A stretch of DNA of 32,206 nt from NCBI GenBank assembly GCA_039181495.1, contig JBCDCP010000012.1, forward strand, positions 1-32,206. The letters are read 5' to 3'. The stretch's first letter is position 1. Every line of letters starts with the position of its first letter. The notes beneath the pieces are model-generated. The model was given only the letters and a program-made list of their open reading frames with translations, was not told where the DNA came from and searched no databases. A program made the position numbers and the translations under genes. Source of the DNA: JBCDCP01 sp039181495 (GTDB taxonomy: Bacteria; Pseudomonadota; Alphaproteobacteria; Rhizobiales; Tepidamorphaceae). Shown here in pieces: positions 1-7,080 of this stretch.

Positions 1-1380
1 CGCGGACTGGCCCATTCGGGGCTTGGCCAGTGGCGCGAAGCTGAGGTGGCATTTCTTGACGGCGAAGCTGCTGTTGAAAGCTACTCGCCTGAGCGGCAGT
101 TGCAGCTTCGTATCGCCGGGGCACGGGCCGCGCTGCAGACTGGCGATCTACAAGCCGCGACCCAATTCGTGGCCCAGGCCGAGGCGATTGTAGGCAGCCT
201 CGATGCAGAGCCTGAACTCTTGTTGATCTGGGGCATGCTGGCTGAACGGCTCGGCCGCAGCGAGCAGGCGATTGGCGCCTTGGAGAAACTGGCCGACATC
301 GATGATCGCAAGGTCTATTCTGAAGCTCTGCTGCGAAAGATCCAACTGCAGCAAGCCCGCGGTGAGATCGCTCCGGAAGATGCGGTCGACGCCTATGAAG
401 CTCTGGCGCTCAGCTGGCGCGGCGATGACATCGAACTGGAAACCCTCAGCGCACTGTCTGAAGTGTATGCCGACCAGCAGGAATACCGCCGTGCCTTCCA
501 GCTGATGAAGCATGCCGCCATCAGTAATACCGGCTCGCCGATCACACGGGCAATCGAGGATCGCATGAACGCGCTGTTTGCCGAGCTGTTCATCGGTGGC
601 AGGGCGGATGCGCTTCCACCCGTCGAGGCGTTGGCGCTGTTCTATGACTTCCGTGAGATGACCCCGGTCGGACGCCAGGGTGACGAGATGATCCGCGCGC
701 TGGCCGACAAGTTGCTCGAGGTAGATCTGCTGGACCAGGCAGCAAGTCTGCTTGAGCACCAGGTCGACAATCGTCTGTCAGGCGCGGCCCGCGCACAGAT
801 TGCGACAAAGCTGGCGCTGATCCACCTGATGAACCGAAAGCCGGAACTCGCTCTCAACGTGCTGGCCCGATCGCGACAGGCTGTTCTGCCCGAGAGTGTG
901 TCCAAGCAGCGGATTATTCTGGAAGCGCGCGCGCTTGCCGAAACAGGTCGGTCCGATCTCGCCGTCGATCTGCTCAGTGCGGTTGAGGGCAATGACATTC
1001 AGCGGCTTGCGGCAGACGCATTGTGGCGTGGAGAGAAATGGCAACAGGCTGCCGAGACGCTTGAGAAGTTAATGTCCGAGACCTGGGAACCGGGCAACCC
1101 GCTGACCGAGACGCAGACCTATGATGTGATGCGGATGGCGATTGGTTATGCCCTGGCTAGCGATGATCTCGGCAGTGACCGGATTCAGGCCAAGTTCGGC
1201 AGTGTGATGACCAATACAGAAGATGCTGTGGGTTTCAGCATCGTCACCACACCGGCGATGCGCAATTCCGGTGACTTCCGCGAGGTCGTCCGATCGGTGG
1301 CCGCGATTGATACGCTCGAGTCGTTCCTGGAGAACTATCGCTCCCGATTCTCGACAGGCGGCAGTGAGGCCGACAGCTGA
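1..1380 (+). CDS. TPR-repeat protein, 5' end cut by window edge
   Basis: The frame is open from the first base of the window and ends at TGA 1378-1380, giving about 459 visible residues. The GTG at 46 is an internal valine rather than a convincing start, because the residues before it (GLAHSGLGQWREAE) read as part of a TPR helix pair. The protein is alanine- and leucine-rich with repeated amphipathic helix pairs of roughly 34 residues, the signature of tetratricopeptide scaffolds. No enzyme motif is visible. It converges on fliP with only 19 bases between the stop codons. Its place beside flagellar genes suggests, but does not show, a motility or envelope role. The family beyond TPR is not recognised, and whether it is secreted cannot be judged without the N-terminus. 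Confidence 0.8.
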   Translation, partial: RGLAHSGLGQWREAEVAFLDGEAAVESYSPERQLQLRIAGARAALQTGDLQAATQFVAQAEAIVGSLDAEPELLLIWGMLAERLGRSEQAIGALEKLADIDDRKVYSEALLRKIQLQQARGEIAPEDAVDAYEALALSWRGDDIELETLSALSEVYADQQEYRRAFQLMKHAAISNTGSPITRAIEDRMNALFAELFIGGRADALPPVEALALFYDFREMTPVGRQGDEMIRALADKLLEVDLLDQAASLLEHQVDNRLSGAARAQIATKLALIHLMNRKPELALNVLARSRQAVLPESVSKQRIILEARALAETGRSDLAVDLLSAVEGNDIQRLAADALWRGEKWQQAAETLEKLMSETWEPGNPLTETQTYDVMRMAIGYALASDDLGSDRIQAKFGSVMTNTEDAVGFSIVTTPAMRNSGDFREVVRSVAAIDTLESFLENYRSRFSTGGSEADS

Positions 1381-1399
1381 TTGCGCCGCGATTTGCCAG

Positions 1400-2176
1400 C
1401 TATCCGCCGCCATAGGACTGGATAAGACTGCCGGCCAACAGGCTCCAGCCATCTACCAGAACAAAGAAGATGAGTTTGAACGGCAGTGAGATGATCACTG
1501 GCGGAAGCATCATCATGCCCATCGACATGAGCACAGAGGCGACCACGAGGTCGATGACGATGAATGGCAGGAACAGCAGGAAGCCGATTTCGAATGCACG
1601 CCGCAGCTCGCTGATCATGAAGGCCGGCACCAAAACGGTCAGAGGAACATCCTCAGCATTTTCCGGCAGTTCGCGTTCGGAGAGTTCGACAAAAAGCATC
1701 AGATCCTTCTCGCGCACATGGGTGAGCATGAATGTGCGGAATGGCCCGATACTGCGCGTAAACGCTTCGTCGAGTTCGATCTCCTCGGCGACCAGCGGTT
1801 CGATTCCCAGCTCATAGGATTCCTCAAAGACCGGCATCATGATGAAGGCGGTCAGGAACAGGGCGAGAGAAATCATCACCGAGTTTGGTGGTGCCGTTTG
1901 CAGCCCGATTGCGGTCCGCAGCAGCGACAGCACCACGACAATCCGGGTGAAGGAGGTGACCATCACCAGAATTGAAGGTGCCAGCGACAGCACCGTGATC
2001 AGCGCAATCAGCTGTAACGCGCGCTCGTTGAGCCCCGTTCCCTCGCTGAAGTCGAGGGAAATCTCCTGCGCCAGTGCAGGGCTGGCTGCGATGACCAGAA
2101 TGCCCGCTGCCAAGACGCTCGCGGCGTAGGGCGCAAGGTGAGCGATGCGCCAACGGAACAGCCAGGACTTGAGCAT
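1400..2176 (-). CDS. fliP: Flagellar type III export gate protein FliP
   Basis: FliP is the pentameric core of the flagellar export gate (FliPQR) in the inner membrane. The 258-residue product starts with a cleavable signal peptide (residues 1 to about 36, ending SPALAQ), which is usual for FliP. Next come a hydrophobic segment near 55-75, the conserved stretch SFTRIVVVLSLLR, a periplasmic acidic region, and two C-terminal membrane helices with the FliP hallmarks FMISELRRAFEIGF and MGMMMLPPVIISLPFK. Length is normal. It lies 35 bases downstream of fliO on the same strand, so the two are probably co-transcribed. No strong Shine-Dalgarno is visible before the ATG at 2176, so translational coupling to fliO is plausible. 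Confidence 0.97.
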   Translation of the reverse strand: MLKSWLFRWRIAHLAPYAASVLAAGILVIAASPALAQEISLDFSEGTGLNERALQLIALITVLSLAPSILVMVTSFTRIVVVLSLLRTAIGLQTAPPNSVMISLALFLTAFIMMPVFEESYELGIEPLVAEEIELDEAFTRSIGPFRTFMLTHVREKDLMLFVELSERELPENAEDVPLTVLVPAFMISELRRAFEIGFLLFLPFIVIDLVVASVLMSMGMMMLPPVIISLPFKLIFFVLVDGWSLLAGSLIQSYGGG

Positions 2177-2211
2177 GGGTAAGGGGCGGCCGTTCCGTTC
2201 TCGTTGTTGCG

Positions 2212-3183
2212 TCAGGCAGGCTTGATCAGGACGTCGTGCAGACGGGCGGCGAGATCGTCTTCGCGGGGTTCTGTTGCCTCGTCCTTGCTGTCGTCGTTTG
2301 CGGCACCGGGGCGGTCATCGATCTCCGATTTCGTTCCAGGCTGAGGCTCAAGGTGGTCCTCGGCCTCATCGTCAGTGTCGTCATTGACCGAGATCTCGGG
2401 TGCCAACGCCTCGGCGATGGCTTCGTCCAGATCGACTGCCGCAACGGGTGGGATATCCGTTTCATCCCGAATGTCTTCAGGTTCCTCGGAAGCTGCTTCG
2501 CTGTCATCGGTTTGGTCGATGCTGACGGCGCCAGCAGCAGAGCCCGCCACCATGGCTTTGTTCGAGGTCGAGATTTCAGCTGATTTACGGCGTAGTGCTG
2601 CAATCCGCGCCCGAGCCGCTTGTAGCCCCGTCAGTTTGGGGTCTGGATCACTTGGTGTTTCTTCGCCGGCCGCTGTTTCGACTGCGACCTCCGGTTCAGA
2701 AGAAACGGGCTCCTCCTCCTCGATTGGCAAAGCAGCAGGGGCGGCAGCCGGGGCCGCTCCGGTCCGCAGGGGACTGCGATAGCCCGGGTCGGTCGTCGGA
2801 ATGCGCGGTTCCTCGGGTGGTGTGTAGACATCGGGCTGGGCTGCCGGCGCCTGTACCGTGGCAACGGGCAAAGTCTGCGGCTTCTTCGAGGACACGTCCT
2901 GTTCGACAACCAGGTCCGAATTGCCGCCGATCAGCAGCAGGTGCTCCACTTCATCGCGCCGAACGAGCAGCAGCCTCCGTTTTTCGTCAACGCGGACCCA
3001 TTCGCCGACGAACAGGCGCTGGCGCTTCTGGGCCCGGCCACGAAACCCATCGCCTCCGCGAAACATGAGTCCGCGAACGATCAGTGTGACGAGCGCGATC
3101 AGCACCATCACCACCACAAATGCGATGATGAATTCCATCGGCTGGCTGAAATCGACGCCGAGCCATTGCTCGATCAGTTGCAT
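2212..3183 (-). CDS. fliO: Flagellar biosynthesis protein FliO with long acidic tail
   Basis: FliO is a bitopic membrane protein that helps assemble the FliP ring. The frame is open upstream to 3276, but the ATG at 3183 is preferred: it is preceded by a strong AGGAGG and gives a normal FliO N-terminus, with one transmembrane helix at residues 18-38 followed by a basic patch (RGRAQKRQR). A compact FliO domain (WVRVDEKRRLLLVRRDEVEHLLLIGG) ends near residue 95. The remaining 230 or so residues are low-complexity, rich in Pro, Ala, Glu and Asp, and probably disordered. The 323-residue total is long for the family, which is often 100-150. It is the first gene of a fliO-fliP pair diverging from the flgB operon. 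Confidence 0.9.
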   Translation of the reverse strand: MQLIEQWLGVDFSQPMEFIIAFVVVMVLIALVTLIVRGLMFRGGDGFRGRAQKRQRLFVGEWVRVDEKRRLLLVRRDEVEHLLLIGGNSDLVVEQDVSSKKPQTLPVATVQAPAAQPDVYTPPEEPRIPTTDPGYRSPLRTGAAPAAAPAALPIEEEEPVSSEPEVAVETAAGEETPSDPDPKLTGLQAARARIAALRRKSAEISTSNKAMVAGSAAGAVSIDQTDDSEAASEEPEDIRDETDIPPVAAVDLDEAIAEALAPEISVNDDTDDEAEDHLEPQPGTKSEIDDRPGAANDDSKDEATEPREDDLAARLHDVLIKPA

Positions 3184-3293
3184 GGGTCTGGCCTCCTGAA
3201 GCCTCTGCAGCCCGTGCAGTGCCCGCCGCAACCGCAATGACGCGGCTTCTCGCGAAGCGTTAATGCAAGTCGGCAAAAACTGCCGGGCGTATG

Positions 3294-3310
3294 CCTAACA
3301 ATTGGTTAAC
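3294..3310 (-). promoter_or_regulatory. Near-consensus CtrA box facing fliO
   Basis: Read on the minus strand this is TTAA-CCAATTG-TTAG, one base from the CtrA consensus TTAA-N7-TTAAC in its second half. It lies 110 bases upstream of the fliO start and is oriented towards it. CtrA controls flagellar genes in many alphaproteobacteria; binding here is inferred. Confidence 0.45.
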
Positions 3311-3400
3311 GTTTCCGTGTTTTGTGGCGTCAAGAAGCCCGTGCATGGGCAAATCCGTGCACGACGCCCCTTTCCACTGTTTGCGCGCAGTACTGACCCG

Positions 3401-3419
3401 TTAACCGCCGGTTAACCAT
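3401..3419 (+). promoter_or_regulatory. Perfect CtrA box upstream of flgB
   Basis: TTAA at 3401-3404, seven bases (CCGCCGG), then TTAACCAT at 3412-3419: an exact match to the full CtrA recognition sequence TTAA-N7-TTAAC. It sits 86 bases before the flgB ATG. The rest of the 322-base divergent region 3184-3505 contains the second, weaker box and no recognisable gene. Confidence 0.75.
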
Positions 3420-3505
3420 ACACCCGGCAATGTTTGCCCACAGTGATCAAGCGCTCACCCGCGCTCAGTTGCCCATTGGGCGCTTTGCTGTGCGGGAAAG
3501 GGGTG

Positions 3506-3928
3506 ATGGGTATGAACCTTCTCGACATGCCGATCTTCGGTGCGTTGAAAAGCCGGATGCAGTTCCACAACGCCCGTCAGGTGGTCCTGGCTGAGAACGT
3601 CGCCAACGCGGAAACGCCGAATTACGTGGCCCGCGATGTCGAGCGGCCAGACTTTGCCAAGATGGTGCAGGGCGGCCCAATGCGCGGACCCCAGCAGGTG
3701 ACGATGCCCGTGCGAACAGATGGGATGCACCTTGCCGGATTGCCGTCGACCAGCGGCCTGAGGCCGGAGGACGCGCAGTCGTTCGAGATCACACCTGAGG
3801 GCAACAGCGTCATCCTTGAAGAGGAAATGATGAAGATAGCCCAGAACCAGATGGACCATCAGATGGCAGCGTCGATCTACAGCCGCGGAATGGCGATCTT
3901 ACGAACCGCAGTCGGCCGTTCAGCCTAA
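3506..3928 (+). CDS. flgB: Flagellar basal-body rod protein FlgB
   Basis: FlgB forms the proximal rod of the flagellum and is exported without a signal peptide. The product carries the rod-protein N-terminal motif in the form VVLAENVANAETPNYVARDVERPDF (residues 28-52) and a C-terminal helix (EEEMMKIAQNQMDHQMAASIYSRGM) typical of FlgB. The chosen ATG follows GGAAAGGGG by a few bases and gives 140 residues, normal for the family. An ATG six bases downstream is an alternative, while a TTG at 3434 would add 24 non-homologous residues. It is the first gene of flgB-flgC-fliE-fliQ-fliR-flhB and is probably transcribed under CtrA control. Confidence 0.95.
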   Translation: MGMNLLDMPIFGALKSRMQFHNARQVVLAENVANAETPNYVARDVERPDFAKMVQGGPMRGPQQVTMPVRTDGMHLAGLPSTSGLRPEDAQSFEITPEGNSVILEEEMMKIAQNQMDHQMAASIYSRGMAILRTAVGRSA

Positions 3929-3958
3929 TCGCTGATGCCAGGGGAGCACTGAGCAGGT

Positions 3959-4369
3959 ATGGATATCTTCGCTTCGATCAAGGCTGCCGCGTCGGGGTTG
4001 CGCGCCCAATCGGGCCGGATGCGCGTGATCGCCGAGAACATCGCCAACGCCAACTCGACCGGGCAGACGCCCGGCGCGGATCCCTATCGCCGGCAAATCC
4101 CTGTATTCAAGACTGAGCTCGACAGGGCCACGGGCGTCACCACCGTGAATATGGACCGCGTCACCATCGACAGGTCGGACTTCACGACCCGCTTCCAGCC
4201 TGGCCATCCGGCGGCTGATGAGAACGGGATGGTCAAGATACCCAACGTAACGACGCTGGTTGAGTCGATGGATATGCGAGAGGCGCAGCGATCCTACGAG
4301 GCAAACCTCAACGTCATTTCCGCCACCCGCCGCATGGTTCTGCGGACACTGGATATCCTTCGCGCCTGA
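3959..4369 (+). CDS. flgC: Flagellar basal-body rod protein FlgC
   Basis: FlgC is a proximal rod subunit assembled with FlgB and FlgF. The 136-residue product begins MDIFASIKAAASGLRAQSGRM and continues with the rod signature VIAENIANANST. It ends with the FlgC motif VVESMDMREAQRSYEANLNVI in near form (LVESMDMREAQRSYEAN), the helix that forms the coiled-coil rod core. Length and start are as expected, with GAGCAGG before the ATG. It lies 30 bases after flgB and 36 before fliE, consistent with one operon. Confidence 0.96.
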   Translation: MDIFASIKAAASGLRAQSGRMRVIAENIANANSTGQTPGADPYRRQIPVFKTELDRATGVTTVNMDRVTIDRSDFTTRFQPGHPAADENGMVKIPNVTTLVESMDMREAQRSYEANLNVISATRRMVLRTLDILRA

Positions 4370-4405
4370 GCTGCGCTCGCCGACTGATCAGGGAACGCAA
4401 AGACC

Positions 4406-4732
4406 ATGACACCAACTGCCGCCGCCAACGCTTATGCCTCTATCGCCCAGCAGATTGGGACGGCCACGCAATCCTCTGGCACCGCCGAAGCGCTGTCACC
4501 TGACGGCGTCACGCCGGATGGCTTTGCCGGGCTCGTGCGTGAGGCCATCGAATCGACCAGTACGCAGGTCAAGCAGGCCGACCAGGTCATGGCCCAGGGC
4601 GCCGTGGGCAATGCCGATATTGTGGATGTCGTCACAGCTATCTCGGAAACCGAAATGACAATCGAAACCATCGTCGGTCTGCGCGACCGGGTGATCGGCG
4701 CCTACGAGTCGATCATGCGGATGCCGATCTAG
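4406..4732 (+). CDS. fliE: Flagellar hook-basal body complex protein FliE
   Basis: FliE links the MS ring and export gate to the rod. The 108-residue product has a variable Ala/Thr/Ser-rich N-terminus followed by the conserved C-terminal half: VKQADQVMAQGAVGNADIVDVVTAISETEMTIETIVGLRDRVIGAYESIMRMPI in sequence, of which the ending AYESIMRMPI is diagnostic. Its position between flgC and fliQ is the usual alphaproteobacterial order. Confidence 0.94.
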   Translation: MTPTAAANAYASIAQQIGTATQSSGTAEALSPDGVTPDGFAGLVREAIESTSTQVKQADQVMAQGAVGNADIVDVVTAISETEMTIETIVGLRDRVIGAYESIMRMPI

Positions 4733-4765
4733 CGGTCGGCTGACAGGCCAGTTGGGAGAAAGACA

Positions 4766-5029
4766 GTGTCCGGACCTGAAGTTCTCGATATCGCCCGTGA
4801 CGGCATCTGGACCCTGATCCAGGTAGCTGCACCACCGATGCTGGTCGGCTTGTTGGTTGGCGTGGTCATCGCGCTTGTCCAGGCCCTTACGCAAATTCAG
4901 GAAATGACGCTTGTCTTCGTGCCCAAGATCATCGCGATTTTCGTCGCCATGGTCGTGGCCCTGCCGTTCATGGGGCAGGCGATGGCTGGCTACATGGATC
5001 GTATTGTCGACCGCATCGTTGGTTTCTGA
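4766..5029 (+). CDS. fliQ: Flagellar type III export gate protein FliQ
   Basis: FliQ is a small hairpin membrane protein of the FliPQR export gate. The 87-residue product has two transmembrane helices (about 16-38 and 50-72) joined by the conserved TQIQEMTLVFVPKI loop. It starts with GTG at 4766, preceded by GGGAGAAAGAC. Length is exactly that of the family. It is flanked by fliE (33 bases upstream) and fliR (24 bases downstream). Confidence 0.96.
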   Translation: MSGPEVLDIARDGIWTLIQVAAPPMLVGLLVGVVIALVQALTQIQEMTLVFVPKIIAIFVAMVVALPFMGQAMAGYMDRIVDRIVGF

Positions 5030-5053
5030 CGCGCCCCGCGGACAGGCCGCCTG

Positions 5054-5815
5054 ATGACGATTGCGCTGCTCCCTGATCTGGCCGCGGCCTTCATCCTGAT
5101 TTTTGCGCGGCTGGGAACGCTGGTCATGCTGATGCCGGCGATTGGCGACCGTTCGGTGCCGGTCCGTATCCGGCTCGTTTTCGCGCTGGTCATGACGGTG
5201 CTGTTTTTTCCCGTCGCATTCGACAAACTGCCCGACATGCCCGACACCCTGATGGGGATCGCCGTGCTGGGGGCAGGCGAAATGCTGGTTGGTTTCGTTA
5301 TTGGCCTATCGGCGCGGTTGATCCTTGCCAGTCTCCAGATCGCCGGTACGACCATCGCCTTTCAGATGGGGATGGGCTTTGCGCTCAGCTTTGACCCCTC
5401 CCAGGGGTCGCAGGGCGCGCTGATCGGGACGTTCCTGTCGCTGCTTGGCCTGACGCTCATTCTGACAACCGACTTGCACTATCTGTTTATTGCCGCCCTG
5501 GTCGATTCCTACACTTTGTTCACGCCCGGTCAGGTGCTGCCGACCAGCGATGTGCTGCAGGCCGCGCTTGAGATCTTCACGCGCATGTTCGCTTTGTCGG
5601 CGCAACTTGCTGCACCGTTCATCGTCTTTGGATTGATCTTCTATCTCGGGCTCGGCGTCCTCGCCCGGCTGATGCCACAGATCCAGATCTTCTTCATCGC
5701 ACTGCCGGCCAACATTCTGGTTGGCTTCATTCTGTTTGCCATCGTGCTGACGGCGGTCGCGACCTGGTTCCTGGGTAGCGTCGAGCAGTCGATCAGCCCG
5801 TTCGTCGTCCGATAG
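5054..5815 (+). CDS. fliR: Flagellar type III export gate protein FliR
   Basis: FliR completes the FliPQR gate and contacts FlhB. The 253-residue product is very hydrophobic with about six membrane segments. It carries FliR features: FARLGTLVMLMPAIGDRSVPVRIR near the N-terminus, GEMLVGFVIGLSARLILASLQIAG in the middle, and the plug region FALSFDPSQGSQG. Length is normal. The start lacks a strong Shine-Dalgarno, so coupling to fliQ is likely. The stop is ten bases before the flhB start. Confidence 0.96.
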   Translation: MTIALLPDLAAAFILIFARLGTLVMLMPAIGDRSVPVRIRLVFALVMTVLFFPVAFDKLPDMPDTLMGIAVLGAGEMLVGFVIGLSARLILASLQIAGTTIAFQMGMGFALSFDPSQGSQGALIGTFLSLLGLTLILTTDLHYLFIAALVDSYTLFTPGQVLPTSDVLQAALEIFTRMFALSAQLAAPFIVFGLIFYLGLGVLARLMPQIQIFFIALPANILVGFILFAIVLTAVATWFLGSVEQSISPFVVR

Positions 5816-5825
5816 GAGGCGCGCG

Positions 5826-6902
5826 ATGGCTGAAGACACAGATGAAGCAGAAAAAACAGAAGACCCATCCGAGCGAAAACTTCGACAGGCCTACGAGAAG
5901 GGTGATGTTCCCAAAAGCCAGGAAGTGTCGACCTGGTTCATGATGCTGGCCAGCACCGTGATTATCGCGATGCTCGCGGCGCCGGCGAGCCAGGATATTG
6001 CCATGTATCTGCGTGGCTTTGTGGCCAATGCCGGTCAGATCGCGGTTGATGGCGGCAGTGTGAGAAAACTCAGTGTGGCGATCGCCATTGCAATCGGCAC
6101 CGCCCTGGCCATCCCGATGCTGTTGCTCGTTATTGCCGGAATAGCAGGCAATGCGCTTCAGCACGGCTTTCTCTTCAGTTTCGAGACGATAAAGCCCAAG
6201 CTTCAGAAGGTTTCACCGATCGCAGGCTTCAAGCGGCTGTTCTCGACGCAGAGCCTGGTCAATTTTGCCAAAGGGCTGGCCAAACTGGCCATTGTCGGTG
6301 TGATCATGTTCCTCGTCGTTTGGCCGGACCGCGATCGTTTCGATACGCTGGTCGCAAGCGATATTGCCACGACCATGAGTTTCACATTGTGGTTGGCGAT
6401 CAAGCTGATGGTCGCCACCGTAGCGGTGCTGACCGTGATTGCAGCGCTTGATTGGATGTACACTCGGCACGCCTACATGAAGCGACAGCGCATGACGATG
6501 CGCGAGGTGCGTGATGAGTTCAAACAGGCGGAAGGCGACCCGATCATCAAGGCCAAGCTGCGCCAGATCCGGAGCGAGCGGTCGCGCAAACGCATGATGC
6601 AGCGTGTGCCTGAGGCTTCTGTCATCATCACCAACCCGACCCACTTCGCCGTGGCGCTGAAATATGACAGCGACATGGCGGCCCCGGTCTGCGTCGCCAA
6701 GGGGGTCGATGCGATGGCCTTGCGCATTCGCGAAATCGGCCAGGACAACGATGTGCCGCTTGTCGAGGATCCGCCGCTCGCCCGTGCGCTCCATGCCTCC
6801 GTTGAGATCGATGATGAGATCGCGCCTGAATACTATCGCGCGGTTGCCAACATCATCGGCTATGTCATGCGTCGTGAGAAAACGTCCGCATGGCGTGCCT
6901 GA
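5826..6902 (+). CDS. flhB: Flagellar export switch protein FlhB
   Basis: FlhB switches export from rod/hook to filament substrates by self-cleavage. The 358-residue product has the hydrophilic N-terminus AEDTDEAEKTEDPSERKLRQ, four transmembrane helices between about residues 32 and 210, and a cytoplasmic domain containing the autocleavage site NPTH at residues 270-273 within SVIITNPTHFAVAL. AGGAGG lies directly before the ATG. All key residues are present, so the switch should work. It is the last flagellar gene of this operon; the 178 bases to cckA hold no recognised feature. Confidence 0.97.
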   Translation: MAEDTDEAEKTEDPSERKLRQAYEKGDVPKSQEVSTWFMMLASTVIIAMLAAPASQDIAMYLRGFVANAGQIAVDGGSVRKLSVAIAIAIGTALAIPMLLLVIAGIAGNALQHGFLFSFETIKPKLQKVSPIAGFKRLFSTQSLVNFAKGLAKLAIVGVIMFLVVWPDRDRFDTLVASDIATTMSFTLWLAIKLMVATVAVLTVIAALDWMYTRHAYMKRQRMTMREVRDEFKQAEGDPIIKAKLRQIRSERSRKRMMQRVPEASVIITNPTHFAVALKYDSDMAAPVCVAKGVDAMALRIREIGQDNDVPLVEDPPLARALHASVEIDDEIAPEYYRAVANIIGYVMRREKTSAWRA

Positions 6903-7080
6903 ATCCACAAATCCGCTCGCTTGACCAAAGGGTTGGAGCAGGTATCCCAAGCTATTGCCGCTTTGTCGCGCAAAGGCGTTGAATTCACCGGGGCTGGGAC
7001 GCATTCTCCATGGCGCGATTCGCGGGGCGCCAATTGTCCAGCTTGCGCCAATCGTTGGCTGACCTGAACCAGAACGGATC

